Assembly: GCA_030180135.1 (NCBI GenBank)
Contig: CM058239.1
Coordinates: forward strand, 111,075,318 to 111,139,317
Reading direction: 5' to 3'
Origin: Orychophragmus violaceus
Lineage: Eukaryota; Streptophyta; Magnoliopsida; Brassicales; Brassicaceae
DNA: 64,000 nt
This document shows positions 34,201 through 44,666 of this stretch, piece after piece (positions within the stretch are counted from its first letter, which is position 1; each line of letters starts with the position of its first letter). The translations under genes were made by a program, and so were the position numbers. A model generated the notes under the pieces. It worked only from the letters and a program-made list of their open reading frames with translations, searched no databases and was not told where the DNA came from.

Positions 34201-35173
34201 CATACTCCTCCTCGGTAATGACGTTCCGTTGCTTCAGTCTATTAAGACTTGGCTAGGAAGTTGTTTTTCCATGAAAGACATGGGAGAAGCCGCATACATT
34301 CTTGGAATCAGAATCTACAGAGATAGAACTAACAAGCTGATTGGATTGTGCCAAGACACTTATATTGATAAGGTGTTGCACAGATTCAGGATGCACGATT
34401 CCAAGAAGGGCTTCATACCAATGTCTCATGGCAAGAGTCTCTGCAAGAAGCAGTGTCCGGCGACACCTGCTGAGCGAGAACGCATGAATAGAATTCCTTA
34501 TGCCTCTGCAATAGGATCTATTATGTATGCCATGCTCTGCACTCATCCAGATGTAGCTTACGCGTTAAGCATGACGAGTAGATACCAATCTGATCCAGGT
34601 GAAGCTCACTGGACAGCTGTCAAGAATATTCTCAAGTATTTGAGACATACTAAGGATAAGTTCCTTGTGTATGGAGATATTGATGAACTTGTGGTGAATG
34701 GATTCACCGATGCGAGTTTTCAGACGGACAGAGACGATTTCCGATCACAGTCTGGATATGTCTTCTGTCTAAATGGCGGTGCGGTGAGCTGGAAGAGCTC
34801 TAAGCAGAATACCGTAGCTGACTCCACAACGGAAGCTGAATATGTTGCTGCTTCAGAAGCGGCAAAGGAAGCTGTTTGGATCAAGAAGTTCATGACTGAA
34901 CTTGGTGTGGTTCCTAGTATCTTGGAGCTAGTGGCTTTGTTCTGCGATAACTATGGAGCCATTGCTCAGGCGAAAGAACCCAGGTCACACCAGAAGTCCA
35001 AACACGTTGAGAGGAAATATCATCTGATTCGTGATATTGTCAATAGAGGTGATGTGAAGATCAGCCGAGTTCCGACAAACGAGAATGTCGCTGATCCTCT
35101 AACCAAGTCACTCCCAAAGCTTAAGCATGAGAGTCATACGACTGCTGTAGGCATTAGAGATCTTAAGATGTAA
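31208..35173 (+). CDS. Copia2 gag-pol polyprotein (1,321 aa, intact)
   Basis: A single open frame with all Ty1/copia domains in order. Gag of the UBN2 type takes about residues 10-215. A CCHC knuckle (CNYCKQLGHWKKDC) is at 254-267. The protease has VLDTGCGAH with the aspartate near 306. The GAG-pre-integrase zinc region includes WHCRLGHINEKR, about 440. Integrase has its D, D, E triad near 502 (HTDVCGP), 565 (RSDRGGEY) and 601 (GVSERRNR). RT runs from about 820, with the active site YVDD near 995. RNase H covers about 1160-1290 (FTDASFQT, DSTTEAEYV, LFCDNYGA, KHVERKYHLIRD), ending ADPLTKSLPK. No catalytic residue I can check is missing. The start is the first in-frame ATG after the leader, just after a possible splice acceptor (TTACAG). 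Confidence 0.95.
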   Translation: MSVSNHINTFSLRSVLEKDKLNGSNFLEWYRNLRIVLRQENKEYVLERVLTERPRSNAPQTEKNAWDKHSADVKDVNCLMLVTMNSELQKQYENVLSPIEMINSLKDLFQEQARTERYQTVKSLMDCKLAKDSPVSPHVLKMMGYIDNLGKLDCAISQELATDMILQSLPSCFDQFIMNYNMQNMTKTLTELHGMLKTAEPNLKKATPSVLMVQGNKRFKKPKKGKGKAQVVQAESQDKPKPKPKSGPSPEDKCNYCKQLGHWKKDCKKFMEDYKKLKKTYDASDSGIYVIELGIISSRSTSWVLDTGCGAHICTDVQALRNSRTLKKGQVELRVGNGAKVAALAVGTYELSLPSGMVLILNNCYYVPAISRNIISVSVLDLEGFDFAVKNKVCSFNRDGNYYGSAPLDNGLYLLNQEMPVFNINTKRFKSNDENPTFLWHCRLGHINEKRIQRLHRNGLLGSFDFESCEKCESCLVGKMARAPFNKPNERASDLLGLVHTDVCGPMSTAARGNFKYFITFTDDFSRFGYVYLMRHKSESFDRFKEFKNEVQNQLGKSIKILRSDRGGEYLSQEFSDYLSECGIVSQLTPPGTPQWNGVSERRNRTLLDMVRSMMSHSNLPLSFWGYALETSAFTLNRVPSKSVEKTPHELWTGNVPSLSFLRIWGCEAYVKRLISDKLAPKSDKYYFVGYPRETKAYYFYNQSENKVFVARDCSFLEREFLSKRNSGSKVHLEEIQDAQETAQPIEEEHQLDPQSSVEPAPVEPEVRRSGRIRHEPERYYGFLVTNSNDLMVIEGDEPATFAEAMMGPDSEKWLGASKSEMTSMSENQVWSLVDLPSGVKAIECKWIFKKKIDVDGNVQIYKARLVAKGFKQIHGIDYDETYSPVAMLKSIRILLAIAAHYDYEIWQMDVKTAFLNGILEEDVYMTQSEGFVDPKNAGKVCKLHKSIYGLKQASRSWNLRFDEAVKQFGFIKNEEESCVYKKTSGSKIAFLVLYVDDILLLGNDVPLLQSIKTWLGSCFSMKDMGEAAYILGIRIYRDRTNKLIGLCQDTYIDKVLHRFRMHDSKKGFIPMSHGKSLCKKQCPATPAERERMNRIPYASAIGSIMYAMLCTHPDVAYALSMTSRYQSDPGEAHWTAVKNILKYLRHTKDKFLVYGDIDELVVNGFTDASFQTDRDDFRSQSGYVFCLNGGAVSWKSSKQNTVADSTTEAEYVAASEAAKEAVWIKKFMTELGVVPSILELVALFCDNYGAIAQAKEPRSHQKSKHVERKYHLIRDIVNRGDVKISRVPTNENVADPLTKSLPKLKHESHTTAVGIRDLKM

Positions 35174-35994
35174 TCTTGATTCTAGTGGGAGTTTTGGTTT
35201 TTGTTTTAGTTATAATAAGACGCTATTGTAAACATTCTTTTAGAAGTGTTTAATGAAATTTGATTTCAGCATTATTTATTGTGATCTAAATAATGGTCCC
35301 AAAATAAGTTTATGACATATTATAGGTCATCAAGTTGAGAACTTGATCATGAAACCCTATAAGTTAATAAATTATTTTGTCCCTAGTCAAGGTTGTAGAA
35401 TCGGGACACTGACAACCGTTAGAGACTAGATTGTGAGGTGACTGTTGGCTAAGTTTCATGGAGCCAATGATATGATTATCGCAGTCAGTCACATAGATAT
35501 ATGTCAGTGGACATATGATCGGACATGACCCGCTAATGAGAAGTCTACAAGATAGTAATATCTGTGTCATAAGAGGTTCTCATTACGACTATAGAGTATA
35601 GTCCTAAGACCTGAGTTCATCATGCTTTCTTGCATGTGAATTGGTACATTTTGACTTTGTCAAACGTCGATCCGTAACTGGCGGCTATAACGACACTGTT
35701 CAAGTTTATCATGAAGTGTGCGTTGAAACAGGGATGGAACAAGATGGAATTTTTCCCTCCTGTATAACGGGAGATAAATATCTCAGGGCCTATCGAAGAT
35801 TGAATACTGAGAAAATGTGTGGCCGCACTCAAACGAATTGTAGTTCAGTTGTTTGTAATGTTCAGTATGAGATCAGGAGTTCGATAAACACGATATTGGC
35901 TTAATAAGGATGACACAAATCTTGCCTTATGCCAAATCGAGATATAGAGACAAAAGGATTATAGGAATTGATGATTCCAGTACAAGTGGGAGAT
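35174..35994 (+). other. Copia2 3' untranslated region and polypurine tract
   Basis: About 820 bases without a convincing frame. A polypurine tract (AAGTGGGAGATT, about 35984-35995) abuts the 3' LTR. Confidence 0.85.
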
Positions 35995-36632
35995 TGTTGG
36001 GATAGTGTCCTGAAATCACACCTGTACTCACTCCTGTGATAGTTGTGTGTCGAGATCTGACATTCGTATAATACTGGGCGTTTGCAATGCTTTGCTAGTA
36101 GCCTCTTGCAATCTGTAGGTCGTGGACTTACTGCCAGTATTATATGATCCTATAGGGTCACACACCTAAGCGAACTGGAAGCTACGACATGGGAATGATC
36201 ATTGTGGCAATGATCATGTTATGTGTATTGAAATACACATAAGAATCGATATAAAGGTGTTGTGTCGATCGACACAGCTTGTGTGTCGGTCGACACAGTT
36301 CGGATTTTCCGAACAGGCTTTTCGGGTTATGGCTTAATTGAGTCTGGCCCGTTAAGCACGTTTAGGTCGAATAAAAACGTGTTTAGTTCGACCTAAACAA
36401 TAGAGCCGTCCAGTTTTCTTGACAGAAACACTAGACACACCAGAACCTTTCGATCCCCATTGATCCGGCACTAGCATCCCGTTTCCAGCGAGCGTGCGTG
36501 TGTATCTGGTAGAGGCAAAGCGTTGCGTTGCTCCACTGATCTCGTTCACCATCTCTTCCGCTGCCAAAAGGTAAGAACGAGGTTGGTTCTAAATTTCAAT
36601 ATAACAAACCCTAGATCCATCGGGATCCAACA
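35995..36632 (+). repeat. Copia2 3' LTR
   Basis: 638 bp, two substitutions from the 5' LTR, followed by the CTTTT duplication at 36633-36637. Confidence 0.95.
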
Positions 36633-37832
36633 CTTTTTCCAACAGTTGTGTGGGGGACTATAGAAAGGGCGAACTATCAGACTGGAGAGATGAAGAATAC
36701 GGACATTGCCCACCCTGCTATTCGGTATGTTCACAAAATGCTAGCACACACCTTATTTGCTAGAAGGGAGAACAACAAGGTGCAAGAAGAGGAACTGCGA
36801 TTCATGGCTATGGGGCTCCAACCGGTATTAAATCAATTTGAGGTTCCACAAGTCAACTTTGGGAACTATCAAATAATGGGCGTGGTTGGCTACTTCATGA
36901 GGCAGTTGAACATATTCAGGAAAAAGGCGATGACATCAGTGGATAAGACGCCAGTGTTCAGATTCGGAGGACTGCTCACACCAATCTTCCAAGCAATAGG
37001 AATCCCGCTGAACAACGGAAAATCATCATCCCGACTGGATGAAGCACACCTCAGGAAGTCACTCTACCTGGCTGGAAAGATTGAGGACAGATATGCTTAC
37101 ACATTCCGGGTTAATGGGCATCAAATGGCGAACATCCTTCTACCAAACCCCTCCATCACATCATTTCAGAACAAAGCCAACATCCCATTCTTGCCTGATC
37201 CCCAACACTATCACAGTACAGTTACGGAGCCCTTGGAATCACTGAGGAAGAAGAAGAGAAGGGCTCCTGAGGGCTCATCGCAGGATGCTGGTACAAGTGC
37301 AGGCACTGCAACAGGAGCAAGAGGTAGCCCGGATCAGACCATGCCAGAAAGTCCAGTATACGGGACAGCCCGTTATCGTCTGCACGCCTCCGACGAAGTA
37401 ATTCAGGGAGCACAGTTGAGGAGGGCTCATAGCTACATCCGGAAGTTGGAACGCTGGAACAAGCTTCAGGACCGGACCATTGGGAAGCTGGTGGAGCTTG
37501 GACGTAGGACAAAGAAGGTATACAAGGAGAAGACGAAGGCACTGAACCGTCAGGTTAAGTACATGGCATATATACTGACAAGGAAGAAGGGAGAAGTGCA
37601 AAAGCCCGAAGGATACTCGTCAAGCGAGGAAGAGGCGAGCTCGGAGGATTTCCTGAGGCAGATGTACCAAGGAGAGGGTACCAGCTCATCTAGCAGAGCC
37701 CCTGGTCGCGCACCCCTTGATGAACGACGCCGCAGAGCCAGACGCCACATCCCACCGCCATCACTCGGGTCTAGCAATGAGTCCCTATCCTTAGGAGAGG
37801 ACGAGGATGACACCGCAACTCCTGACTATTGA

Positions 37833-38789
37833 GGTAACCACCACCACTTTGTACATAGTCTTCATTTTGTTTTTCTTTTACCATCTTTAGCTCTTCTAGA
37901 TTTGCTACCACACCGAGACGGTGTGAAGTAAGTTTTTTGGGGGGGGGGGGGTAATCATCTAACCATTTTCCTTTTATTTTATCTTTGTAATTGAGCTATT
38001 GCATTTGTGTGTTGCATTGTGAATAGTTATGATTTTGAAAAAACCAAAAAAAATGAAAATTTTGAAAAACATAAAAAAGAGCATGAAGTTTCACATTTAT
38101 TTCTCTTTTAGGATTGAGTCTATTAGCACTCTAGATTGCATTTGCATACGAGACAATGATTTAATTGCCTTATAAGAAATCTAGACTTTAGAATTCAACA
38201 TGATGCCCTTGAAAATCATAATATGTTGCTTAAACAATCCTTGAAACTCTTGTACATTTCGTGCTTTGATCACACCACTCGAATCTATTTGTTAAGTTTG
38301 ATACCCTCAACTTTGAAACTAACTCAATTATTTGGACTTTAATGAACTTAAATTTCTCACTTATGGGTTTTTGATGCTTGATCATGGTCACCATATACAC
38401 ACTTGAATTATCTTTTACCTCATTTTACCACCCTTTGTTAATCCAAGTGGTCATTCTCACTCTTAGGATGGTTTCCACACCATAGAACTCTACCCTTTCC
38501 TTTTAAACCTTCATTTGATTGATTGAGTGAGGCATTTTCTTGATAATGCTAACATGTGTAAAAGGTTAAAAGAATGAGAACGACAATGATTAGCTCTCAT
38601 AGGCTAGTCTAGGAGTTCACATAATTGATTAGCATTTGGGGCATTAGCACTTGAAATGGGAATGAGAATGAAGTAAAAGAAAGAGTGAAATGGGAAGTAA
38701 AAAGAAAAAGAAGGAACCATAATGGCTTGTGAAGGGAAACACTTGGGAAGTTGAGATAAAATGGGAAAAACTCTAAGTATGGAATGAAT
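37833..38789 (+). other. Element A 3' non-coding region with 13-G run
   Basis: It lies between the third ORF and the truncated 3' LTR. A T6-G13 tract (about 37933-37951) follows a GACGGTGTGAAGTAAG phrase and may be a mutated internal polypurine tract like those of B and C. No coding content is seen. The usual polypurine tract next to the LTR is not found, in line with a deletion at the LTR edge. Confidence 0.6.
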
Positions 38790-39917
38790 AGAAAAAAATC
38801 GTGTACCACAGCGACGTGCACAGCGACGTCCACAAGTCGCTGTGGAACGAGAAAGTTCACAGCGACGTCGTGAAGCGAGGTCCCAACGTCGCTGTGCGAT
38901 CAACTTTTCACCACATGCTCTTTTCCTTTTTGCTTTCGGCTTGTAGCCCCTCCACATGACTATTTTCGACCATTGTGTTCTTTTTTGTTCTATTTAATGG
39001 CTCTTGGTGTGTTTAGAGAGCCATATCACTTCTTGTAAACAATTACTTCAAACAATTTAGTTTTGTTGATCTTTTATGCAATTTGAGTTGTGTTCTTGAG
39101 TTCTTCCTTGAGTTCTTCTTATTTATCTTGTTAAATCATGTCTTGTTTGGTTATTGCTATGGCTAGTGAGTAGTTTCCTTTAAGTTTCTGGGTTTGAGTT
39201 AAGGTAAGGGTGATCTAGAAATGGTTTAGGTTGTTTTAGAACTTGGGAATATTGGTTTCTTACTTGTTAGAAGTTCTTAATGCTAGGATTGAAATGGCCA
39301 ATCAACTCCTTGATCTTAAATGTTGCTAGCACCGAGAGGTGTAGTTTATGTTTGAATATCTATCAAGTGCTTTACATTCTTAACCAATGAGAATTGATGT
39401 TTAAGGTGTTTAGTGGTAGTAAGAACTTGATCTTATTGCATATCTATCTAGAAATTGCCAACGAGAGTTGATGTTAATGCTTGATAGGTGTAGGGTTATT
39501 ATCACGAGAGTGGAGTAACTTGAATCGTTGTTCTTAGCCTAAGAAATCACCCATTGTTTGCTAAATGCTTCTGAACTAAATAATGATCACCCAAACCGAA
39601 AACTCAACCCAAGGAACTTAACTTTTAATTAATTGTTTTTCAATCACTTATTGCTCTGTTTATGTTCTGTTTTTGTTCTGTTTTAAACTCACCATTGTTA
39701 CCATCATCTAGTTAAATCATGTTTGGAATTTGGTTCTATTGTTAGTCTCTTTAGATATAAAACCCACAAAGTTATTTGGTTGCAATTAGATTAAGAAAAC
39801 ACATGCATTCTTAGTGCGTTTAATAACCCGAGTGGATTGACACCTCAAAAACTGTAACGACTAGGTTGTAAACTTGCAACTGAAGTAAGTGAAGAGGAAC
39901 TGATTTATTGCTTATCA
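38790..39917 (+). repeat. Element A 3' LTR, 5' end deleted
   Basis: Matches 6980-8106 to its very end, followed by ATAGG. The first ~340 bases of the LTR are absent; sequence upstream of about 38789 has no similarity to 6638-6979. Confidence 0.9.
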
Positions 39918-39922
39918 ATAGG

Positions 39923-42900
39923 TTGTTTGTGATATGAATATTCCATCTCTTGACTGTGTGATCTGCAGTCCGAGGAAGTATTTCAACTCACCAACCATGC
40001 TCATTTCGAATTCCTTTGTCATGCTTGACACAAACTCGTCGACCAATTTATGTGATGTGCCACCAAAGATAATATCATCAACATATATTTGCACCATCAA
40101 GATCTCTCTTTTTGTTCCAGAATGAACAAGGTCTTGTCTACACTTCCCCTATTGTAGCCATGATCTAATAGAAAGCCGGTCAGCCTTTAATACCATGCTC
40201 TAGGTGCTTGCTTGAGGCCATAGAGAGCTTTGTTTAGCTTGTACACATGCTTAGGATTTAGTGCATCCTCAAATCCTTTTGGCTGCTCAACATACACCTC
40301 TTCTTGAAGGTAACCGTTTAGAAAAGCACTTTTCACATCCATCTGGTAAACCGTGAAGTTCATGATGCAGGCCATTCCCAAGAACAGCCTGATTGACTCA
40401 AGTCTTGCGACAGGAGCAAATGTTTCTTCAAAATCCACACCTTCGATCTGAGAATACCTTTGGGATACTAGTCTTGCTTTGTTCCTGATCACTACCCCTT
40501 CTTCATCAATCTTGTTTTTGAATATCCACTTGGTTCCGACGATGTTTCCTTTTTCTGGTCTTGGAACCAGCTCCCATACATCATTGCGAACAAATTGTTC
40601 CAGTTCTTGTTGCATGGCAACAATCCAAAACTCATCATCGATTGCCTGCACATGTGTTTTGGGTTCAATAGTGGATACAAAGCATGCGAATCGTACCATT
40701 TCTCTGAAATCGAGTTGGACTCCTCGTGTTTTTCTCTCTTCTTCAGCTTCCCCAATGATATCCTTAACGGAGTGATAGCGGGGAACATGCAATTCTTTGC
40801 TTGTTTTTGGAGACTCTTTCACTTGTTCTTTAACTTTCTTGTTCTTCTTGGGTTTGAAATCCATTTGGATTCCTCGAGTTTTCCTTTCTTCTCCTGCTCC
40901 TCCAATGATGTCTGTGGCAGAGTGATTTCTAGGAACTCTTAGCTCTTTCTTGGGTTGAGCTATGTCCTGTATTAGATCAGTCTGACTCAGATCGTTAGAT
41001 CCTGTGGATTCTTCATTCCTTCCTTCATTGTCAGAGTTGACTTCAGAGTTTACTCCTTCATATTGTGTGAATGAGTAATCATCAAAAACCATATTCACAG
41101 ATTCCATAATGAGGCTTGTTCTGTTGTTGTACACCCTGAATGTTGTACTATTTCCTGAGTAACCCAGAAATATTCCTTCATCGCTTTTGGAGTCAAACTT
41201 CCCTAGATGATCTTTATCATTCAAGATATAGCATTTGCATCCAAACACATGGAAATAGCTCAGATTAGGGGTTTTTCCTTTCCACAGTTCATATGGTGTC
41301 TTAGTAGACCCTTTCCTGACGTACACTCTGTTGATGATGTAGCATGCAGTGTTGATTGCTTCAGCCCAGAATCTCGTTGGCACATTGTTTCCATGTAGCA
41401 TTGCTCTTGCCATCTCTTGAAGTGTTATGTTCTTCCTTTCTATCACACCATTCTGTTGAGGTGTCCTTGGTGCTGAGAATTGGTGACTTATTCCATGATT
41501 CTCACAGAACATTCTCATTGTATCATTTTGGAACTCTCCTCCATGATCACTTCGAATTCGTTTCACACTTCCTTTCTCATTGATCAGCTGAAGTGCCCAG
41601 ATCCTGAAGCTGCTAGTTGTGTCATATTTTTCCCTGATGAATCTTACCCATGTGAATCTTGTGTAGTCATCTACCAGCACAAAGACATATCTCTTTCCTG
41701 CTAAGCTTTCGACTTGCATTGGTCCCATTAAGTCCACGTGAACTAAATCAAGAGCCGACTTAGACTGGATGTCAGGAACTCTCTTGTGTTGAACTTTGAC
41801 TTGCTTGCCTTGATTGCATGGTCCGCATATCATCTTGTCACACCCTTTTATATGAGGAATTCCACGAACAATCTCTTTGTTCACAAGATTAGTCAGGTTC
41901 CTGATGTTCATGTGCCCAAGTCTTTGATGCCACATATTCAGCTCATCCTTTGCGTTAAAACACTTCATGGTGTTTCTCCACATGTAACAGTTGTTGCCTG
42001 TCCTTACTCCTTGTATGACTGTTTCTTGGTGTTCATTGATTCCCTTGCATTCAGTGCGTGTGAACATGACCATCAGTCCTTCATCACATAGCTGGCTAAC
42101 ACTTATGAGATTAGCTTTGAGTCCCTGCACCAAATACACATTCATTAGTTTTGGTACCTCAGTTTCACTGGTTTGCCCTTTACCTAGGATGTTTCCATGA
42201 CCTCCATCTCCAAAGGTGACCTTCCCTCCTTTAATTGTTTTGACTTTTTGAAGATTCTTTTGATCTCCAGTCATGTGTCTGGAACATCCGCTATCAAAGT
42301 ACCATGGGACTGTTTCTTCCTGTTCGTTTGAGACAAAAGCCATGTTGCACCTGAATCCAAGACCAGCTTTTGTCTTCCTAGGTGCATGCCTTGCTGTTTG
42401 ATGCAGGTCAGATGTCTTGATCCAGATTTGATTCTTGAAGCCATTCCAGTAGTACATTCCTTGTCTTCTCAACCAACTTAATTTTTCCTTGAACCTTCTG
42501 CAATATGCTTTGATATGTCCTTGATTCCCACAGAACCAGCATCCATCTGTTCGTTTGTAAGGCTCTTTGAATTCTTGATCAGCAAATCCTCCTAAGATGA
42601 AGTTGATATTCTCGGCTTGCTTCATACCTCTCCCTGTGTATCCGAGACCTCGATATCCCCTTTCAGTTCTTCCTTCACTCAAGATTTTGTCCAATTGCTT
42701 ACTCCCTGTAAGCATGTGAATCTTCTTGTGATGCTGTGTTAGCTCTGCTTGTAGTCGAGCTGATGTTTCTTTCTCTTCTTTTAACTCTTGTTCGAGTCTA
42801 TCAGCCTTTACAGCAAGATTCAGTTTATCCTTCATCAGTGTTACGCTTTCATCACTCAGCCTCTTCACGGTCATGAGTTCAAGATTTAGGGACTCAATGA

Positions 42901-44079
42901 TTGCCTCAAGTCGTGACTTCTCCTTAATCAATTCCATATTTCCTTTCCTACGGTGATTAAAGTGTCTCTTACTTCTTTCAGATCTATGTCAGGTTCTGAT
43001 TCAGAGTCTGACTCATCTTCTTCTCCGTCAAACTCAGTAATGCCAACGAAGGCCACAAAGTTGTTCAGATCATCTTCACTTTCAGAACTGTCTTCATCAG
43101 TATCTTCTTCACCCATTAGAGATTTCTCTTTCCTTCTCTTTTGATCATTCACACACTCTAGTTGAGTATGTCCAAGACCTTGACAGCCAAAGCATTTGAT
43201 CTCCCTCCTCTTAACTGTTGGACACTCAGTTCGATAGTGTCCAAAACTTTTGCATTCATGACACTGGATATCAGCACGTTTAGCAGTCTTGTCTCCTTCG
43301 GTTTGTTTCTTGGAGAAATTTGATTTCTTCTAAGATGATCCCTGGCCTTGTTCTATCCTTCTTAAAGCGCGATCAAACCTTCTAACTAACAAGCTTATCG
43401 GATCGTCTTCATTAGTAACATGTTTGCTTGTTTCACTAACCGCTAGAGCTAAGCTACGTGGTTTCTTAATGCCTTCCAATTCTAACTCATGGGCTTGCAA
43501 CATCCCTACAACTTCTCCAAATGTGAGTTCATCCGTGTTCTGAGACACGCTTAGAGCTGACTTGTAGGGCATATATTTGGATGTAAGACACCTTAGAAAC
43601 TTCTTGACGAGTTTCTTGTCTTTGTATATCTTCCCAAGAGTTGCAGCTTCCTAGGACAGCGAGCTTAGCTTGGCACTAAAATTAGCTATGGACTCATGCT
43701 CATCCATCTTTAGGTTCTCAAACCGTGACGCCAGAAAATCCTTTCTTGAATTCTGCACCTTTTGAGTTCCTTCGAAGTGGGTTTGTAAGATATCCCATGC
43801 ATCTTTAGTGGTTTCACATCCTTGAATTAGCTCAAAGGTCTTCTTGGATTTCCTTGTTTCTTCTTCTGTCCAAGTCTCTTCCGGTTTAGGTATCTCCACG
43901 CATTTTTCATCTTTGATCATGGGCTCCTTCCATGTTTTTGTGACTGCCTTCCAAGCCAGTGGATTGATTCCTCTGATCTGCGATCGCATTCTTGACTTCC
44001 AGAAACCATAATTTCCAGCGTCAAGGATGATTCTTGTGCTGTTCAAGAGTTCTTGATAGCCTTCCATCTTTCTCCTCAT
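39923..44079 (-). pseudogene. Copia1 gag-pol, N-terminal part (gag to mid-RT), broken
   Basis: Gag starts at an ATG at 44077-44079. It includes a UBN2-type core (TFELIQGCETTKDAWDILQ), knuckles CHECKSFGHYRTEC, CFGCQGLGHTQLEC and [14 protein letters not shown], and a coiled-coil-like acidic stretch between them, typical of Sireviruses. The protease motif is [12 protein letters not shown]. Integrase keeps its triad ([22 protein letters not shown]). RT reaches YVDDIIFGG (near 40090) before element A cuts it at 39923. Breaks: TAG at 43651-43653, TAG at 43330-43332, a frameshift near 42940 and TAA at 40187-40189. The 40187-42937 part (916 codons) is still open. RT and RNase H continue at 5859-6632. 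Confidence 0.92.
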
Positions 44080-44111
44080 GATCTCACCTGTTTCAATAGC
44101 TACGAGTGGTA

Positions 44112-44123
44112 GCTCTGATACCA
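44112..44123 (-). other. Copia1 primer binding site (initiator tRNA-Met)
   Basis: TGGTATCAGAGC on the minus strand, two bases inside the 5' LTR. Confidence 0.93.
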
Positions 44124-44125
44124 AT

Positions 44126-44661
44126 TGAAAGTGTAAGGCTGTGTGTTTTTCAAAGTAAAGACTATTTAACTCAAACGATCTTTCTGAAAAACTTGTGTTT
44201 ATTAGATTGACCTTTGTGACTTACAAGAACACCTTATTCAATCTAATCTCTCAATGATCTATACGTGATCACTTGAACTCTCACAAATTCTTTTCTCTAA
44301 AAACACTTGTCCTATACACGACGCAAGCTATCCTATTTATACAAGATAGGATCGCTAACCTAGTTAGCTCAAAAACCTCAAGAAGATAAACCTTATCTTC
44401 TTAGAGATAAGCACAAGAATCCTAACTACCTTAACTACCTTAAGATTTAGGAATCTCTTTTATTATTTATTAGATATCATCTAGATACTCTCCAAGATGC
44501 ATGTCCAGCTCAGCCATACTTCTTGGATTGTCCACCTCAGCTCCAGCTCTCGATTAAGTCAATTCGCCAAGTCCTCATCATGCGTTTCACACGTTGCTTG
44601 TGTGTATCACTTCTTGAGCTACTGCTTGACTGATATATGAAGTGACTCAGCTGCATCTTTA
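44126..44661 (-). repeat. Copia1 5' LTR
   Basis: 536 bp, about 12 substitutions from 2483-3018. Its outer terminal CA has mutated to TA. AGTTG follows at 44662-44666. Confidence 0.93.
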
Positions 44662-44666
44662 AGTTG

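Larger units (their letters stand above)
29221..36632 (+). mobile_element. Copia2: intact, recent Ty1/copia element (Tork/TNT1-like)
   Basis: Two 638 bp LTRs (29221-29858 and 35995-36632) differ at only two positions that I can find (0.3%). The target CTTTT is duplicated at 29216-29220 and 36633-36637. The primer site TGGTATCAGAGC, a complete 1,321-codon gag-pol frame and a polypurine tract are all present. At 7.4 kb it has everything an autonomous element needs. The leader (29859-31207) carries six palindrome pairs and the LTR one pair. It sits in the third ORF of element A. The lineage within Ty1/copia is a judgement from sequence style (Tork/TNT1-like). Confidence 0.95.
28649..37832 (+). 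pseudogene. Element A third ORF (ATHILA ORF-1 family), split by copia2
   Basis: Exon-like parts 28649-29220 and 36638-37832 are in one frame once copia2 and one CTTTT copy are removed. The protein has an acidic, Lys-rich N-terminus and a conserved middle (GIYDDVMAILKGLS, CYQFLCTF, then after the break HPAIRYVHKMLAHTLFARREN). A Ser/Arg-rich tail follows. The middle matches my memory of the ATHILA ORF-1 family, found downstream of pol in Athila elements, the position sometimes called envelope. Two TAG stops (28694-28696 and 28904-28906) precede the insertion, though the ATG at 28934 leaves a shorter open frame. I see no signal peptide or membrane span, so an envelope function is not supported by this copy. 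Confidence 0.75.
6638..39917 (+). mobile_element. Element A: Athila-type Ty3/gypsy retrotransposon with nested insertions
   Basis: It begins TGATGTG, ends TTATCA and is flanked by ATAGG (6633-6637 and 39918-39922). Order: 5' LTR, tRNA-Asp primer site, gag, protease, RT, RNase H, integrase, a long non-coding segment, a third ORF, 3' LTR. RT before integrase is the gypsy order. The gag sequence, the DLGAS protease motif and the third ORF place it in the Athila lineage. Without B and copia2 it would be about 12.5 kb. The 3' LTR lacks its first ~340 bp. Shared LTR sequence differs at roughly 20 of 1,130 positions by hand count. It is inactive: pol carries stops, frameshifts and a lost integrase aspartate. 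Confidence 0.93.
2483..44661 (-). mobile_element. Copia1: Sirevirus (Endovir-like) Ty1/copia element, split by nested insertion
   Basis: Two 536 bp LTRs (2483-3018 and 44126-44661) bound the element. It is flanked by the 5 bp duplication AGTTG (2478-2482 and 44662-44666). On the minus strand the order is LTR, tRNA-Met primer site, gag with zinc knuckles, protease, integrase, RT, RNase H, a third ORF, polypurine tract, LTR. Integrase before RT defines Ty1/copia. The large gag with a coiled-coil segment and the extra ORF after pol are the Sirevirus arrangement, Endovir1 being the Arabidopsis example. Element A sits inside the RT. Without it the element would be about 8.9 kb. I hand-count about 12 differences between the LTRs (2.2%), the oldest visible event in this nest. 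Stops and frameshifts make it defective. Confidence 0.93.

Noticed and set aside
35641..35904. 87-codon frame in the copia2 3' untranslated region
   Set aside because: Short, with no recognisable domain, and located between the pol stop and the polypurine tract where no conserved ORF is known to me.
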